Notes: generated by a model not told the origin, from the sequence alone. Shown: positions 45,063 through 56,426, numbered from the stretch's first letter. The stretch is 64,000 bases of DNA from Hofstenia miamia (GCA_004352715.1 SCFE01000106.1:53698-117697); one strand, 5' to 3'. A program made the numbers and translations.

Positions 45063-46680
45063 TAATAATGCAAAATAATTATTTGGAAAAAAACCAAAAA
45101 CTAGTTTATGCAAAAACTCGAAATTTCTAATATTTAATAAACATATGTGGTAAAACCCACATACATCTTTAAGAAAAGACAAAATGTAATTTATTCTACA
45201 CTTTGTTATAATGATAATATATATTGTACTATTAAATTTGTCAATTGTGTTAGTTTATCATCATTGTTGTTGAGGGAATTCTGTAGGAAACAAATGCAAT
45301 GTGTATTTACACATTGTGAATTTCACATGGTCATATCTAAATGAATGATTTAAAAATTAAGTGACAGATCACAGCATAAAACACATGATAAATAAAAGTT
45401 TAAACAAATTCAATTAAAAATGTGTATTAAAATAATGATGTTTCTATTTATAATAAAGTATATAATTAATGTAACATCAGACTGCAAATTTGCAGCAATT
45501 CATTAAAATAAAATTGATTATGTTTTAAAAGAAATATCTGTAAAACTAACTAGAGATAATATTGTAAAAAAGCATTAAGAATCAAAACAATATCTGAAAT
45601 TTAATTATAAAAATAGCTAGTTGTCTTTCATCAATGTGAAATTCCATTAATCCACTCTATGTATAAAGTTGCATGCTTTCATAGACAATGTCAATATTAT
45701 GTGGTTTTATCTAGTGAAATTCCATTATGCCACTCTATGTATAGAGTTGCATGCTTTCATAGACAATGTCAATATTACGTGGTTTTATCAATATTCTATT
45801 GTTCAACTGTCAAAAATGTATCCAATCATAAAGATTAATATCTCCCAAACATGAAATCACTTTACAATTATAAGAAATTGCTTACATTTTAAAATTTTAT
45901 TGGTTCTTTTACATTAAGAATTAAATAAATACTCAATATATGATTTCCACGTTTGTGACTTACATTTCTTTCCAACGTTTTTTCACGCTTGTGACTTATA
46001 TTTCTTTTCCAACGTTTTTTTTACTTTTGTTACTTACATTTCTTTATATATATTTCTAAGATTGAAGTAAATTAAACACGGATAGTTGTAAAATGATATT
46101 ACTCTTGCCCGCTAATTATTAAGTTATTTTTGATTGGTTTATATGCTAAAAGTTTGTAATAACTAACATGTACTTTGAGCATGTTTTTCAATTTAAATTT
46201 CGGCAATGACTCCAAAAGCTGATAACAAAGCTCATACTCAAAATAATCTACAAAAAGATGGACAGACCAAACAAGACGATCTCTTGCAACCAAAAAAATT
46301 CGTTTTAAAGCCTATATTACCAAAGACTGTGCATTGCCTAAAGACTGTTGGTAAAGTAGTTCAACTGGAGGTGGTCAACAGTCTCAACAAAATTTCCGAA
46401 GAACGTCAGATGAAATATATCTCTGTTAGAGAATTAAAAATCGATGAGTGGCAAAAAATACACAATGCTTCATACAAAGTACGACCCTGCGGTAAAAATT
46501 ATACTGGAAAATGGCAACTGCTTCTTCCTGCCTAAACATTATGCAGAGAAAGCTACAGGGGAAAAATACAAGATGTTTATCGAACTTAAAATTCGATGTG
46601 GCAAGGATAAACCACCAATATATCCAGGTGGCAATGCACAAATTGTATTTAGATTTAGTGTGTAAAAATATTTATAATAA
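45063..46680 (+). repeat. Segmental duplicate, copy 1
   Basis: 45063 to about 45775 is identical, as far as I can read, to 46722-47434. After that the copies diverge but stay alignable through the small ORF at 46.2-46.67 kb. A 78-bp internal tandem duplication (units at 45636 and 45714) is present in both. The join to copy 2 is the single N at 46721. Confidence 0.85.
46206..46665 (+). pseudogene. Small ORF, unknown (OB-fold-like?), copy 1, 8-bp frameshift
   Basis: Begins MTPKADNKAHTQNNLQKDGQ. The lysine-rich start is followed by YISVRELKIDEWQKIHNA, then the frame changes. The remainder continues in the next frame as HTKYDPAVKIILENGNCFFL and PKHYAEKATGEKYKM, ending GGNAQIVFRFSV. Comparison with copy 2 shows that 8 bp (ATATAGTC) are missing here at the frame change; the rest is open. 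The layout (a short strand followed by xTKYGxxVxxELExGxxxFLP) resembles small single-strand-binding-like ORFs of invertebrate mobile elements, from memory only. About 150 residues if the frame were continuous. Function not known. Confidence 0.45.
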
Positions 46681-46721
46681 ATATATATGTACCATCGATT
46701 TTTATTTCAATTGTTAAAAAN

Positions 46722-48656
46722 GTAATAATGCAAAATAATTATTTGGAAAAAAACCAAAAACTAGTTTATGCAAAAACTCGAAATTTCTAATATTTAATAA
46801 ACATATGTGGTAAAACCCACATACATCTTTAAGAAAAGACAAAATGTAATTTATTCTACACTTTGTTATAATGATAATATATATTGTACTATTAAATTTG
46901 TCAATTGTGTTAGTTTATCATCATTGTTGTTGAGGGAATTCTGTAGGAAACAAATGCAATGTGTATTTACACATTGTGAATTTCACATGGTCATATCTAA
47001 ATGAATGATTTAAAAATTAAGTGACAGATCACAGCATAAAACACATGATAAATAAAAGTTTAAACAAATTCAATTAAAAATGTGTATTAAAATAATGATG
47101 TTTCTATTTATAATAAAGTATATAATTAATGTAACATCAGACTGCAAATTTGCAGCAATTCATTAAAATAAAATTGATTATGTTTTAAAAGAAATATCTG
47201 TAAAACTAACTAGAGATAATATTGTAAAAAAGCATTAAGAATCAAAACAATATCTGAAATTTAATTATAAAAATAGCTAGTTGTCTTTCATCAATGTGAA
47301 ATTCCATTAATCCACTCTATGTATAAAGTTGCATGCTTTCATAGACAATGTCAATATTATGTGGTTTTATCTAGTGAAATTCCATTATGCCACTCTATGT
47401 ATAGAGTTGCATGCTTTCATAGACAATGTCAATATTACATGTTTTATCAATATTCTTTTGTTCAACTGTAAAAAATGTATCCAATCATAAAGATTGATAT
47501 CTCCCAAGCATGAAATCACTTTACAATTATAATAATTTAACAAAACACTTTCAAATCATATAAAACTAGCATTTTTTCACAACTTGGAAAACTATCTCAT
47601 TAACAACAAGATTTTCAGAATTTATACAATTATGTAAATGAAAGATGCTACAAAACTAAAATTTTAATAAAGTAAAATGATTTATCAATCACCATCTCTG
47701 GTAAAAATGAAATAAATATTTTTCAATCCATATTTCTTGTTGAATTCAAGAATAAACTATTTGCAAGTAGGAATTTTTATATGAAATGTTTCAAGATTGT
47801 TGATAACATGTTTTGTTATTAGTGTTCTAAATTGGTTGTTAACATTTATTGATACACATATATACAAAACATTTAAAAATATTTATTTTATATTATAAGA
47901 AATTGCTTACATTTTAAAATTTTATTGGTTCTTTTATATTAAGAATTAAATAAATACCCAATATATGATTTCCATGTTTGTGACTTACATTTCTTTTCCA
48001 ATGTTTTTTTTTATTTTTGTGACTTACATTTCTTTATGTATATTTCTAAAATTGAAGTAAATTAAACATGGATAGTTGTAAAATGATATTAAGAGCTTTA
48101 TCACATTTTTATATGAAATCTAGTTGATTATTGGATCAAAATGAATTAAGTTATTTTTTATTAATTTATATGCTAAAAGTTTGTAATAAATAACACATAC
48201 TTTGAACACTTTCTTTAATTTAAGATTCAGCAATGACTCCAAAAGCTGCTAAAAAAACTTGTACTCAAAAAAATCTACAAAAAATGTACAGACCAAAAAA
48301 TTTGTTTTAAGGCCTATATTACCAAAGACAGTGTATTCCCTAAAGAATGTTGGTAAAGTAGTTCAACTAGCTGTGGTCAACAGTCTCAATGAAATTTCCA
48401 AAAATCTCAGATGAAATATATCTTTGTTAGAGAATTAAAAATCAGTGAGTGGCAAAAAATACACAATGCATATAGTCTTCACACAAAGTATGACCCTGCA
48501 GTAAAAATTATACTGGAAAATGGCAACTGCTTCTTCCTGCCTAAATGTTATGCAGAGAAAGCTACAGGGTAAAATACAAGATGTTTATCAGACTTAAAAT
48601 TCAATGTGGCAAGGATAAACTACGAATATATCCAGGTGGCAATGCACAAACTGGAT
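46722..48656 (+). repeat. Segmental duplicate, copy 2 (cut by LTR insertion)
   Basis: Starts immediately after the single N at 46721. It carries an extra stretch of about 350 bp (47540-47895) absent from copy 1. It ends at 48656, where the LTR element begins, inside the last codons of the small ORF. Many CG positions of copy 1 are TG or CA here. Confidence 0.85.
48232..48656 (+). pseudogene. Small ORF, unknown, copy 2, stops and LTR insertion
   Basis: Same start (MTPKAAKKTCTQKNLQK) as copy 1, with an internal deletion and several stops. The 8 bp missing from copy 1 are present: EWQKIHNAYSLHTKYDPAVK reads through in one frame here. A TAA follows EKATG. The last codons (GGNAQ) are cut by the LTR beginning TGTAGCATAATCC at 48657, where copy 1 continues IVFRFSV. 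Confidence 0.6.
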
Positions 48657-49050
48657 TGTAGCATAATCCAAAGAAAATGCTGCTAATAAAGAAAGAAGAA
48701 CAAATGATTAGTTGAAACTAAGATCAAATTATGATTATTTAGAAAAACAATTTAATTTCAATTATTAGCATTATCTTTGTAAAATGCAACCAAGTAATAA
48801 TATATCAAATTAGTACTCTTCATCAAATTTGACAAAACAAAGGGGGCGAAATTCACTTCCATTATTTTCAGCCATTTTGGCAGACAAATTAAATTTGAAT
48901 TTAATTTCAAGTTAACTATAAATAGAGTGTAAATCAGTTTGGAAATTGTTGAAGTAAATTCTTTGAAAACTTATTCTTAGATTTTATATTGGTTTTATTT
49001 TTTATACACAATGTCAAGCTAAACGGTAAATGCAGTAGTAGTGGTTTGGA
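48657..49050 (+). repeat. 5-prime LTR, family 2 (right edge approximate)
   Basis: TGTAGCATAATCCAAAGAAA at 48657 is repeated at 53499. The two copies align to 49016 and 53876, where the second runs into N. They share a distinctive GAAGGGGGCGA-type block (AAGGGGGCG at about 48840 and 53683). The true right edge cannot be fixed because the other copy is cut off. Confidence 0.8.
48917..48925 (+). promoter_or_regulatory. Probable TATA box in 5-prime LTR
   Basis: TATAAATAG lies 260 bp into the LTR and is conserved in the 3-prime LTR at 53773. It is a fitting core promoter for the element's transcript. Confidence 0.5.
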
Positions 49051-49579
49051 AACATATCAGGAGTGACTTGAGGGTCTTTGATCCAAACCATGAACCTGCA
49101 TTTATGTTAGGTGTACAAATAGGAGTTTTTCTCAGTTTAGCTGGCTAATGATTTGATCATTTACATGTAATCAATAATCAACATTGGTAAAAAAAGGGCT
49201 GGATAGCCTAACATAGGTTATACATATTTTATGTGATAGACTTAGGTGACCTATAATAGACTGATAACATGACTGAGCATGTATTATGTTATTTAAATGT
49301 AAGGTAGGAAGCTGCAAGTTATTAAGCAACTTATTTATACTAACTTAACTAAAGCCAATTTTGGTAATGGCTAAAGTAATATTTATTACACAGCTAGTGA
49401 CATTGCAAAGTTGTGAAGTGAATTAATTACACAGTACAAATTGAGTTTAAGTCAGTTACAATTTGCATTGAGAACTACACTGAATTAGGATAGGGAACAC
49501 ATAAGAGTTTTGTTGAGCTGAGGTTCAAAGCCACCTAGATCAGCTATGGAAACACAAAGGAAATGATGCAGAGATCAGA

Positions 49580-49870
49580 GGTGGCCAGAGGCCACAAGCA
49601 ATTCTTTAGTCACAAGTTGAAACCAAGTGAAGAGAATTATCAGTCAACAAAATTGGAAATGTTGTTATTGATCAAGAGCATAAAAAAGTTTAGACACTTC
49701 CTAATAGGATGACAATTTAGAGTTCACACTGATAACAGCAGATTGGCAAGCCTCAAGAAGTTCTCAGGTGATAAATCAGGAATAGTCTTGAGATGGATTG
49801 AGTACCTAAACAAATTTACTTTCATGATTGAACACCAAAGAGGAACACTGCACATGAACACTGATTTTTG
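49580..49870 (+). pseudogene. RNase H domain, Ty3/gypsy, family 2
   Basis: NYQSTKLEMLLLIKSIKKFR, then FLIG, stop, QFRVHTDNSRLASLKKF, then VLRWIEYLNKFTFMIEHQRG. This corresponds to the second half of the retroelement RNase H (a YxxTExExLA block, then FxVxTDHxxL). The expected histidine after TD is N here. One in-frame stop (near 49710) breaks it. It degrades the RNA strand of the RNA-DNA hybrid in intact elements. Confidence 0.8.
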
Positions 49871-49989
49871 GATGGCACTTCCTGAGTATCAGAGAGATGT
49901 GACTAAGGAAGACAGAGAGAAAAAACAATTCCAATTTCTACCACATACAGAGTACAAAGGACTTCCAGAGATGAATGTTGACAAGAAGA

Positions 49990-51130
49990 GACAAGCAGTG
50001 CTATCAATCATGATAAAAGAGGAAATTTCAGAATTTGAAATTGTAGAGAAACAGAAGGATGACGTGATATTAAGTGAAATCATAAGAAAACTTCAAGAAC
50101 CAAGTGTGAAACTATCACTGTTAACTGCAAGTTACTAAGAGAGGTACAAATGGAAAAGAAATAAGAATGGACTCCTATATGTGGAAGGACAAACCAATAG
50201 AATCACAATACCAGAATATTTCAAATGTGAACTAGTGAGGAAAATCCACAAAAAGGGCCATTTGGGCATCACACAGACAGAGAGCATGTTCAACACAAGA
50301 TTTTTCATGACAGCAATAAGAAAAGTCACAGAAGAAATCATAAACAAATGTACGGAATGTCTCCTCCACAACAAACAACATTTTCAAACACAGAGGGCAC
50401 CACTAGAAAAGATCATAGCAACAAAACTGAATGAAATTGTACATATAGATTTGGAAATGCTATTGAAAGATTAGGAGGGTACCAGTACCTCTTGGTGATG
50501 GTGGACAACTTCACCAAATATGCAAAGTTGGTCCTGATGAGGAAAACTACAGCTGAAGCAATGGCCAACATAGTAATGAAAGAATGGATCCTGAAGTTCA
50601 GGCCAATGGAGATGATAATTACAGATAAGGGGCCACAATTTGAGAGCAACCTGTTCCAGGAAATGGCATGCCTATGGAAGTCATAAGTGAAAGAAGCATA
50701 TCACCCACAAGCAAATGGGGCAGTGAAGAGACTGCATAGAATATTGATAAAATTGATTAGAGTGACAACCTCAAGAGTAAGAGGATGTAAATGGAGGGAA
50801 GTAATTGAAATGATTGAGTATTTCTATAATATGTCCGTACACTCAACAACCAGAATAACACCAATCAAAATATGTGGATCAACTAAGGTATCAGATAACA
50901 GTGATACATGAGATGATGTGCCACAACACAAAGAAATCAGCTGTGAGACAACAGCATAACTACAATAAAAAAATTTACTTCATGTGCACAAACTAGGCAA
51001 CACAGTTTATGCATTCACACCCATGAAATTAACTGATACAAACCAGGTCCAAAAGTTAAAAACAGTATGGTCATGTCCATATAGGATAACGCAAGTATTA
51101 CCAAATAATGAGTACATGCTAAATAACAAC
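49990..51130 (+). pseudogene. Integrase, Ty3/gypsy, family 2 (stops; catalytic Glu changed)
   Basis: Zinc-binding domain HKKGHLGIT ... INKCTECLLHNK (50245-50385) with the H-H-C-C pattern. The core has IVHIDLEML (first aspartate, about 50440), then after a frameshift YLLVMVDNFTKYAKLVLMRK and MIITDKGPQF (second aspartate, about 50620). Next is YHPQANGAVKRLHR (about 50700), where the family's catalytic glutamate (GQxER) is lysine. The C-terminal GPY/F-like part, NTVYAFTPMKLTD ... WSCPYRITQV, is at about 51000-51100. Stops or frameshifts at about 50136, 50472 and 50684 confirm that it is dead. Confidence 0.85.
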
Positions 51131-51589
51131 AGGTTATTGCATTTTCAAAACTTGAAATGAGCAACAGCAGATATTGAAGAATCAATATTAAACAAAAATG
51201 CTGTGTTTAAAATAAGTTGAATTAATGATAATGAGGTTATATACAATATGAATGACTTAGATAGTCTGCCAGAGGAAGGTTTCAACAAAGAGTTTAAAGC
51301 AAATATTGACAATGAGGATATACAAAGAAGAGTGCTGTCAAGACATGCAGCAAGAGATAAATATATATATGACCCTGAAATATGGGATGTAAACTTATTG
51401 TCTGAATTTAGAAAAACAACCATTGAGGAAGAGACTGCACTGAACCTGAAGACCTGAGGAGATGACAACATCAAACCCACAGAGAAGAATATGAACACAG
51501 TCTCAAACTGGACGTCCAACAGAAGACAGAAGGGACAAGAACCAACCCATGACTAATCAGAGGTGCAGAGTGAGAAGGCGTCCTAGTAG

Positions 51590-51860
51590 TCCCCAAGGCT
51601 AACTCAAGGGCAGGGAGACCAAAAGAACTCCCACTGGAGTTCTGCACTGCCAATTTGAGGGCAAGCAGAGAACCAGTGAATATCACAGAGATCTGCACCA
51701 CTGATTCAAGGGCAAACAGAGAACTGGTGAAAAGCAGCATAACCTTCCTTTCAGTCCACCTTGCTGATTCAAGGGCAGTGTGACCATTGGAGTTCCAGGG
51801 GAAGATAAGAGTGGGGGAAGAACTGTGTGTATATGAAAGTGATTCAAGGCTGATGTATTG
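51590..51860 (+). repeat. Imperfect tandem repeat between integrase and ORF3
   Basis: Four to five imperfect copies of a unit containing GATTCAAGGGCAAACAGAGA and ACTGGTGAA / ACCAGTGAA (near 51655, 51705, 51765, 51838). It lies where the N-terminal part of ORF3 would be expected and interrupts any reading. Confidence 0.6.
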
Positions 51861-51927
51861 ATGGAACCCACAGCTGGTCAATTGCTGAAATTGCCAACTG
51901 TGAGCTGACTCAGTTGAAACAATCAGC

Positions 51928-53503
51928 ATGGACTTACTTGACAGTGAGCTGAGCACCAGTCAACCATTATGGATTACACAGCTACACATGCCCTCCAATA
52001 GCACATCTGAGAGAACAGTGCATTCAAAGGATAGAGAGAAAAGGATGTCAAAATTTGATGGTGAAACCCTACACCTGTACTTCATGGGAATGACAAAAAT
52101 GAGAACTAACACATATCAAAAACTGTCTCCAGAAACTAAGAGCCACATATGAAAAATAGCAATGACAGAGGGCAGCAATCTACCAATACTACTTGATGTG
52201 CAGAAAAGACCAATGGTCAATACAATTATAAGTTACCAAAGAGAACTGGATGAGACAGTGGAATGGCAAAATATATGCATAGCATGGTTCACATCACCTT
52301 CAATGACAATTTCTCATTGGAAACAGCAGAAGTGATGATGGCATATATAGACCAAATTGCAAAAATACTGGAAATAAACATTGACAAAGATAATCTCATG
52401 ATCATTCATATCTTAAAGGAAAAAGAATACAACAAAAACCTGGAAAAGCAGCTAGACCAAACTCTAAGAATGGTGAGAGTACAGGGCATAAGAGTGGTCA
52501 TAATCAGAAGAACAACAGTTAAAGAACTACCACCATTTCTAAGAGAGCTCAAGATACAGCTACAGAACGTGTTCTTATGGGAAATAGAACAACAGATAAG
52601 AACAAAAATCCTGATATGTACCCCACCAAAAACAGTATCAATCCCAATGGTGCTCCCACAATGGAGAATACTAAAAAATGTAAAGATTGTCAAAACTTTC
52701 CTACATGAATATAAGACTTACATGAATATGAAAGAAGATGTGAAAGCAATAGTTGAATAAGATGATTACAAAAAGATGAGAGAGATATTACTAAACAATC
52801 AAAATAAGGAAAGAGTATATGTTGAAGGAGTGATAACTCCTTATCAACTATACACACAAGGGAAACCAATTCATGAACAGCTAAAAGAACTAAGAGAAGA
52901 AATTGACAAACACACAACTAAGGCAATCATGCTATTTTCAGGAGTCAAGGACGTGGTATTGTTGGATCTATGGGATAAAGAATACTGCTTCTATGACGTC
53001 ACAAAAAGGGTGGAGATAGTAACAATGATGAGACTGAATAAAAATGATCTGACAATGATAACTGAAGAAGAAGTGAGAGAAAACATAAGCTTCTTCTATA
53101 AAGATGTGGCAAACACAAGGAGCCTTAGGAAAGTGTTTACCTTATTTTACCCAAACACAACAGTAAGAGAGAAAATGGCGCACATGAGTAGAGCAGATGC
53201 GCAGATGACATTAATGATTGCAATAAAAGGAATCCACCTATACAAGAAATTCTACTAAATCTTTTCAGAAAAAATGAACGAGCTTAGAGAAATAACACTG
53301 ATATCAAAGAAGCAAAATTCCTATGATATCATAGCACAATAAAAACAGAGAGAGATGCAGTACTAAAAATGACTAAACAACCAGAATTCGCAATGACAAG
53401 CTGGAGTGATCCCCAAGCAGAGACACTGATCAAAAGAGCAGATGAGTTAGTCCACAGAGAGTGTGCAGTGCTGAAAATAATGCAAGCTGAGGAGGATGTG
53501 TAG
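51928..53503 (+). pseudogene. ORF3 of family 2 LTR element (envelope position), unrecognised
   Basis: Broken plus-strand readings: MSKFDGETLHLYFMGMTKMR (52047 on); ISHWK-type and KILICTPPKTVSIPMVLPQW (about 52260-52760); and the better kept C-terminal block 52776-53258 (TPYQLYTQGKPIHEQLKELR, YCFYDVTKRVEIVTMMRLNK, NISFFYKDVANTRSLRKVFT). These align with ORF3 of family 1 (IETPLIQPKWKV; VHMQLQTIHEKI; WYYDVTKMIEIISMIRANVS; YCSLFIDHVTTMGSLRQVF). The final piece (ECAVLKIMQAEEDV) ends in a TAG formed by the first bases of the 3-prime LTR (TGTAG). No membrane anchor or signal peptide was seen, so envelope is not supported. Function unknown. Confidence 0.6.
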
Positions 53504-53876
53504 CATAATCCAAAGAAATTGCTGCTAATGAAGAAAGAAGAACAAATGATTAGTCAAAAACTAAGATCAAATGATTATTTAGATAAACAATTTAAGTTTA
53601 GTTATCAGAAATTATCTTTGTAAAAATGCAACCAAGTAATAATATAGCAAATTAGTACTTGTTGTTGAATTTGACAAAATGAAGGGGGCGATATCACTTC
53701 CACTATTTTCAGCCATTTTGGCAGACAAATTAAATTTGAATTTCAAACAACAGGTACTTCTTCAAGTTTAACTATAAATAGAGCATAAATCAATTTGGAA
53801 ATTGTTGAAGTAAATTCTTTGAAAATCTTATTCTTAGATTTTATATCAGTTTGATTATTTAATACAGAATGTCAAG
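53499..53876 (+). repeat. 3-prime LTR, family 2, cut by gap
   Basis: Starts TGTAGCATAATCC after a purine run (GCTGAGGAGGA). It differs from the 5-prime LTR by scattered substitutions and a 13-17 bp insertion near 53740, so the insertion is not recent. It ends in the N run. Confidence 0.85.
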
Positions 53877-54844
53877 NNNNNNNNNNNNNNNNNNNNNNNN
53901 NNNNNNNNNNNNNNNNNNNNNNNNNNNNNNNNNNNNNNNNNNNNNNNNNNNNNNNNNNNNNNNNNNNNNNNNNNNNNNNNNNNNNNNNNNNNNNNNNNNN
54001 NNNNNNNNNNNNNNNNNNNNNNNNNNNNNNNNNNNNNNNNNNNNNNNNNNNNNNNNNNNNNNNNNNNNNNNNNNNNNNNNNNNNNNNNNNNNNNNNNNNN
54101 NNNNNNNNNNNNNNNNNNNNNNNNNNNNNNNNNNNNNNNNNNNNNNNNNNNNNNNNNNNNNNNNNNNNNNNNNNNNNNNNNNNNNNNNNNNNNNNNNNNN
54201 NNNNNNNNNNNNNNNNNNNNNNNNNNNNNNNNNNNNNNNNNNNNNNNNNNNNNNNNNNNNNNNNNNNNNNNNNNNNNNNNNNNNNNNNNNNNNNNNNNNN
54301 NNNNNNNNNNNNNNNNNNNNNNNNNNNNNNNNNNNNNNNNNNNNNNNNNNNNNNNNNNNNNNNNNNNNNNNNNNNNNNNNNNNNNNNNNNNNNNNNNNNN
54401 NNNNNNNNNNNNNNNNNNNNNNNNNNNNNNNNNNNNNNNNNNNNNNNNNNNNNNNNNNNNNNNNNNNNNNNNNNNNNNNNNNNNNNNNNNNNNNNNNNNN
54501 NNNNNNNNNNNNNNNNNNNNNNNNNNNNNNNNNNNNNNNNNNNNNNNNNNNNNNNNNNNNNNNNNNNNNNNNNNNNNNNNNNNNNNNNNNNNNNNNNNNN
54601 NNNNNNNNNNNNNNNNNNNNNNNNNNNNNNNNNNNNNNNNNNNNNNNNNNNNNNNNNNNNNNNNNNNNNNNNNNNNNNNNNNNNNNNNNNNNNNNNNNNN
54701 NNNNNNNNNNNNNNNNNNNNNNNNNNNNNNNNNNNNNNNNNNNNNNNNNNNNNNNNNNNNNNNNNNNNNNNNNNNNNNNNNNNNNNNNNNNNNNNNNNNN
54801 NNNNNNNNNNNNNNNNNNNNNNNNNNNNNNNNNNNNNNNNNNNN
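53877..54844. other. Assembly gap, 968 N
   Basis: Separates the family 2 element from the gag relic; it hides the end of the 3-prime LTR and its flank. Confidence 0.99.
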
Positions 54845-55487
54845 TTTCAACCTGAGGTGGTAACTGCAACACCTCCTATTTCTGCCTCATTGTGTACATC
54901 ATCAGATATTTGTCCCCCTACATTTGCACAGTCTGCAATGACTAATGTATCCACCCTAGCTACAGTGGCTACTCCTCAAGCCTGTTATGTTTCATCTATT
55001 ACTGATCCAGTTAACACAACTGCTGTACCCATGATTAATGAGCATGTCAGTGATGTAAGCCCTTCTCATGTTAAGTCAAGTAGCTGACCATGGTATAGAA
55101 ATTCTATCCTTCCTCCTGAATCAATTGGGGGACTACAAGTTTTCAGTAAGCACTCTGTACTTCCTAAATTTACCAAATTGATGCTGTGTCTCAGTCATTC
55201 AATGAGTGTTTTCTCATTCAAACTCACCATGAAACAGTATAAGAATTCCCAAGAAGCCACTGCATCTCAGTTGCCATTGTATTGTAGTGGGTTAGCTTAT
55301 AATCAGTATATGATGCTTGATCATACTATCAAAACAGATTACCAGTTGTTAGTGGGCTTCTTTGAAGATGATTATCAAGCCCCACATATTAAGCATCAAT
55401 ATAATACCTTACTTTGTGATATCTCATTTAAATGAGGTGATGACATTTGAAACTACATAACCCAAGTGGAACAGCTTTTCAACTGAG
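54845..55487 (+). pseudogene. gag relic, family 1-like, plus strand
   Basis: Reads AQSAMTNVSTLATVATPQAC then VNTTAVPMINEHVSDVSPSH, and further on LTMKQYKNSQEATASQLPLY, YNQYMMLDHTIKTDYQLLVG and FFEDDYQAPHIKHQYNTLLC. These match the gag of the minus-strand element at 58770-60095 closely but in the opposite orientation. Stops at about 55085 and 55434 and a small deletion near 55172 break it. It ends three bases before the LTR at 55491, so the family 1 element inserted into, or recombined with, this older gag. Confidence 0.82.
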
Positions 55488-55490
55488 TAG

Positions 55491-56412
55491 TGTAGAATAG
55501 TAGGCTGGTACAGTAACTTAACTAGAAAACTAATTGACTCTGCAGAAGGTTTAAATAGCATTTACAAAACAGCCACAATTCCAAAAAATAGAATAACATA
55601 GAACTTATAACTTATAGATGTAACATTGGTAATTCATCCAAGTAACCAACTACATTAGGTAAAATCCATGATGACCAATTCATATGGCTTCCAGCCAAAG
55701 CAAAATCTCCAGGGTGAAGTAAAGTGCTTAACCTATTGACTGGTGCTACCCTATTTGTCTAACTTTTAATTTCTATCTCATATCAAAAAATACAGGATCT
55801 CATTTTCATTGTTATCTCTCATCTCACTATTAAGTAGTCTGTAATTGCCAGACATTCATGCTAGCCAATGGCATAGTATCATCACAGTGTTAGGTTGCAT
55901 AAGTGCATGTACATGTTGAACTGCTAACAAGAGGTTTATTATTTCCATATACCTAACTGTATACATAACCTGATGGCTCCACAATTTGGGCTGGATAGTT
56001 GAAAGACCTCCAGGAGCTATGTGTTGCCCTGTGCTGGGGAAAGCACTCCCCAAACTTAAGCAATAGTTGTCATGTTAAGATAATATAAACAGAAAAAATA
56101 CAATGGTAAAACAGCAGTTGAGAGTAGATAAAATCTATTAACTGTTCCCTACAAGTTTCTCAGTTTTATACAAAAATTTTGTTCTTACCTGCCTTTGTTT
56201 ACAAAAAGAGTTGTCTACATAGTTTAATCATGCTTAATTATTCATTCCCTTGCAAATTCAATTTGAGCAATAAAATAATAAGCACCACTGAAGGGATGGC
56301 AACTAACAATAGCAACCTAATATCAAAATAAATGAGGTGATGTCATGGTGACATAAAATACAAAATATAATAAAGGAATTATATCTCGAAAAAGTCCCTG
56401 AGTGACTCTACA
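55491..56412 (-). repeat. 3-prime LTR of element 1 (complete, 922 bp)
   Basis: On the plus strand it begins TGTAGAATAGTAGG and ends GACTCTACA, so in its own orientation it has TG...CA ends with a short inverted TGTAGA/TCTACA. A purine-rich tract (GAGCAAGAAGGGCA on the minus strand) lies immediately before its 5-prime edge. It is highly similar to the LTRs at 60516 and 61171. Confidence 0.85.
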
Positions 56413-56426
56413 TGCCCTTCTTGCTC
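56413..56426 (-). promoter_or_regulatory. Polypurine tract of element 1
   Basis: Minus-strand GAGCAAGAAGGGCA adjoins the LTR edge. The equivalent in element 2 (61665-61677) is GCAAGGGGGGGCA. It primes plus-strand DNA synthesis. Confidence 0.6.

Larger units (their letters stand above)
48657..53876 (+). mobile_element. Ty3/gypsy-type LTR element, family 2, internally deleted
   Basis: Two LTR copies enclose, in order, an RNase H remnant, integrase and ORF3. RNase H before integrase is the Ty3/gypsy gene order. Gag, protease and reverse transcriptase are absent: about 0.5 kb of unrecognised sequence lies between the 5-prime LTR and RNase H. The element is inserted in copy 2 of the small ORF. 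The 3-prime LTR runs into N, so the target duplication is not visible. Confidence 0.8.

Noticed and set aside
45147-45344. Open reading of 65 codons repeated identically at 46807-47004
   Set aside because: It is identical because the whole 700 bp is duplicated; it has no coding texture, no homologous motif, and lies in AT-rich repeat.
51145-51956. Minus-strand open readings of 124 and 161 codons opposite the family 2 element
   Set aside because: Low-complexity serine/leucine-rich shadows of the purine-rich plus strand and of the imperfect tandem repeat.
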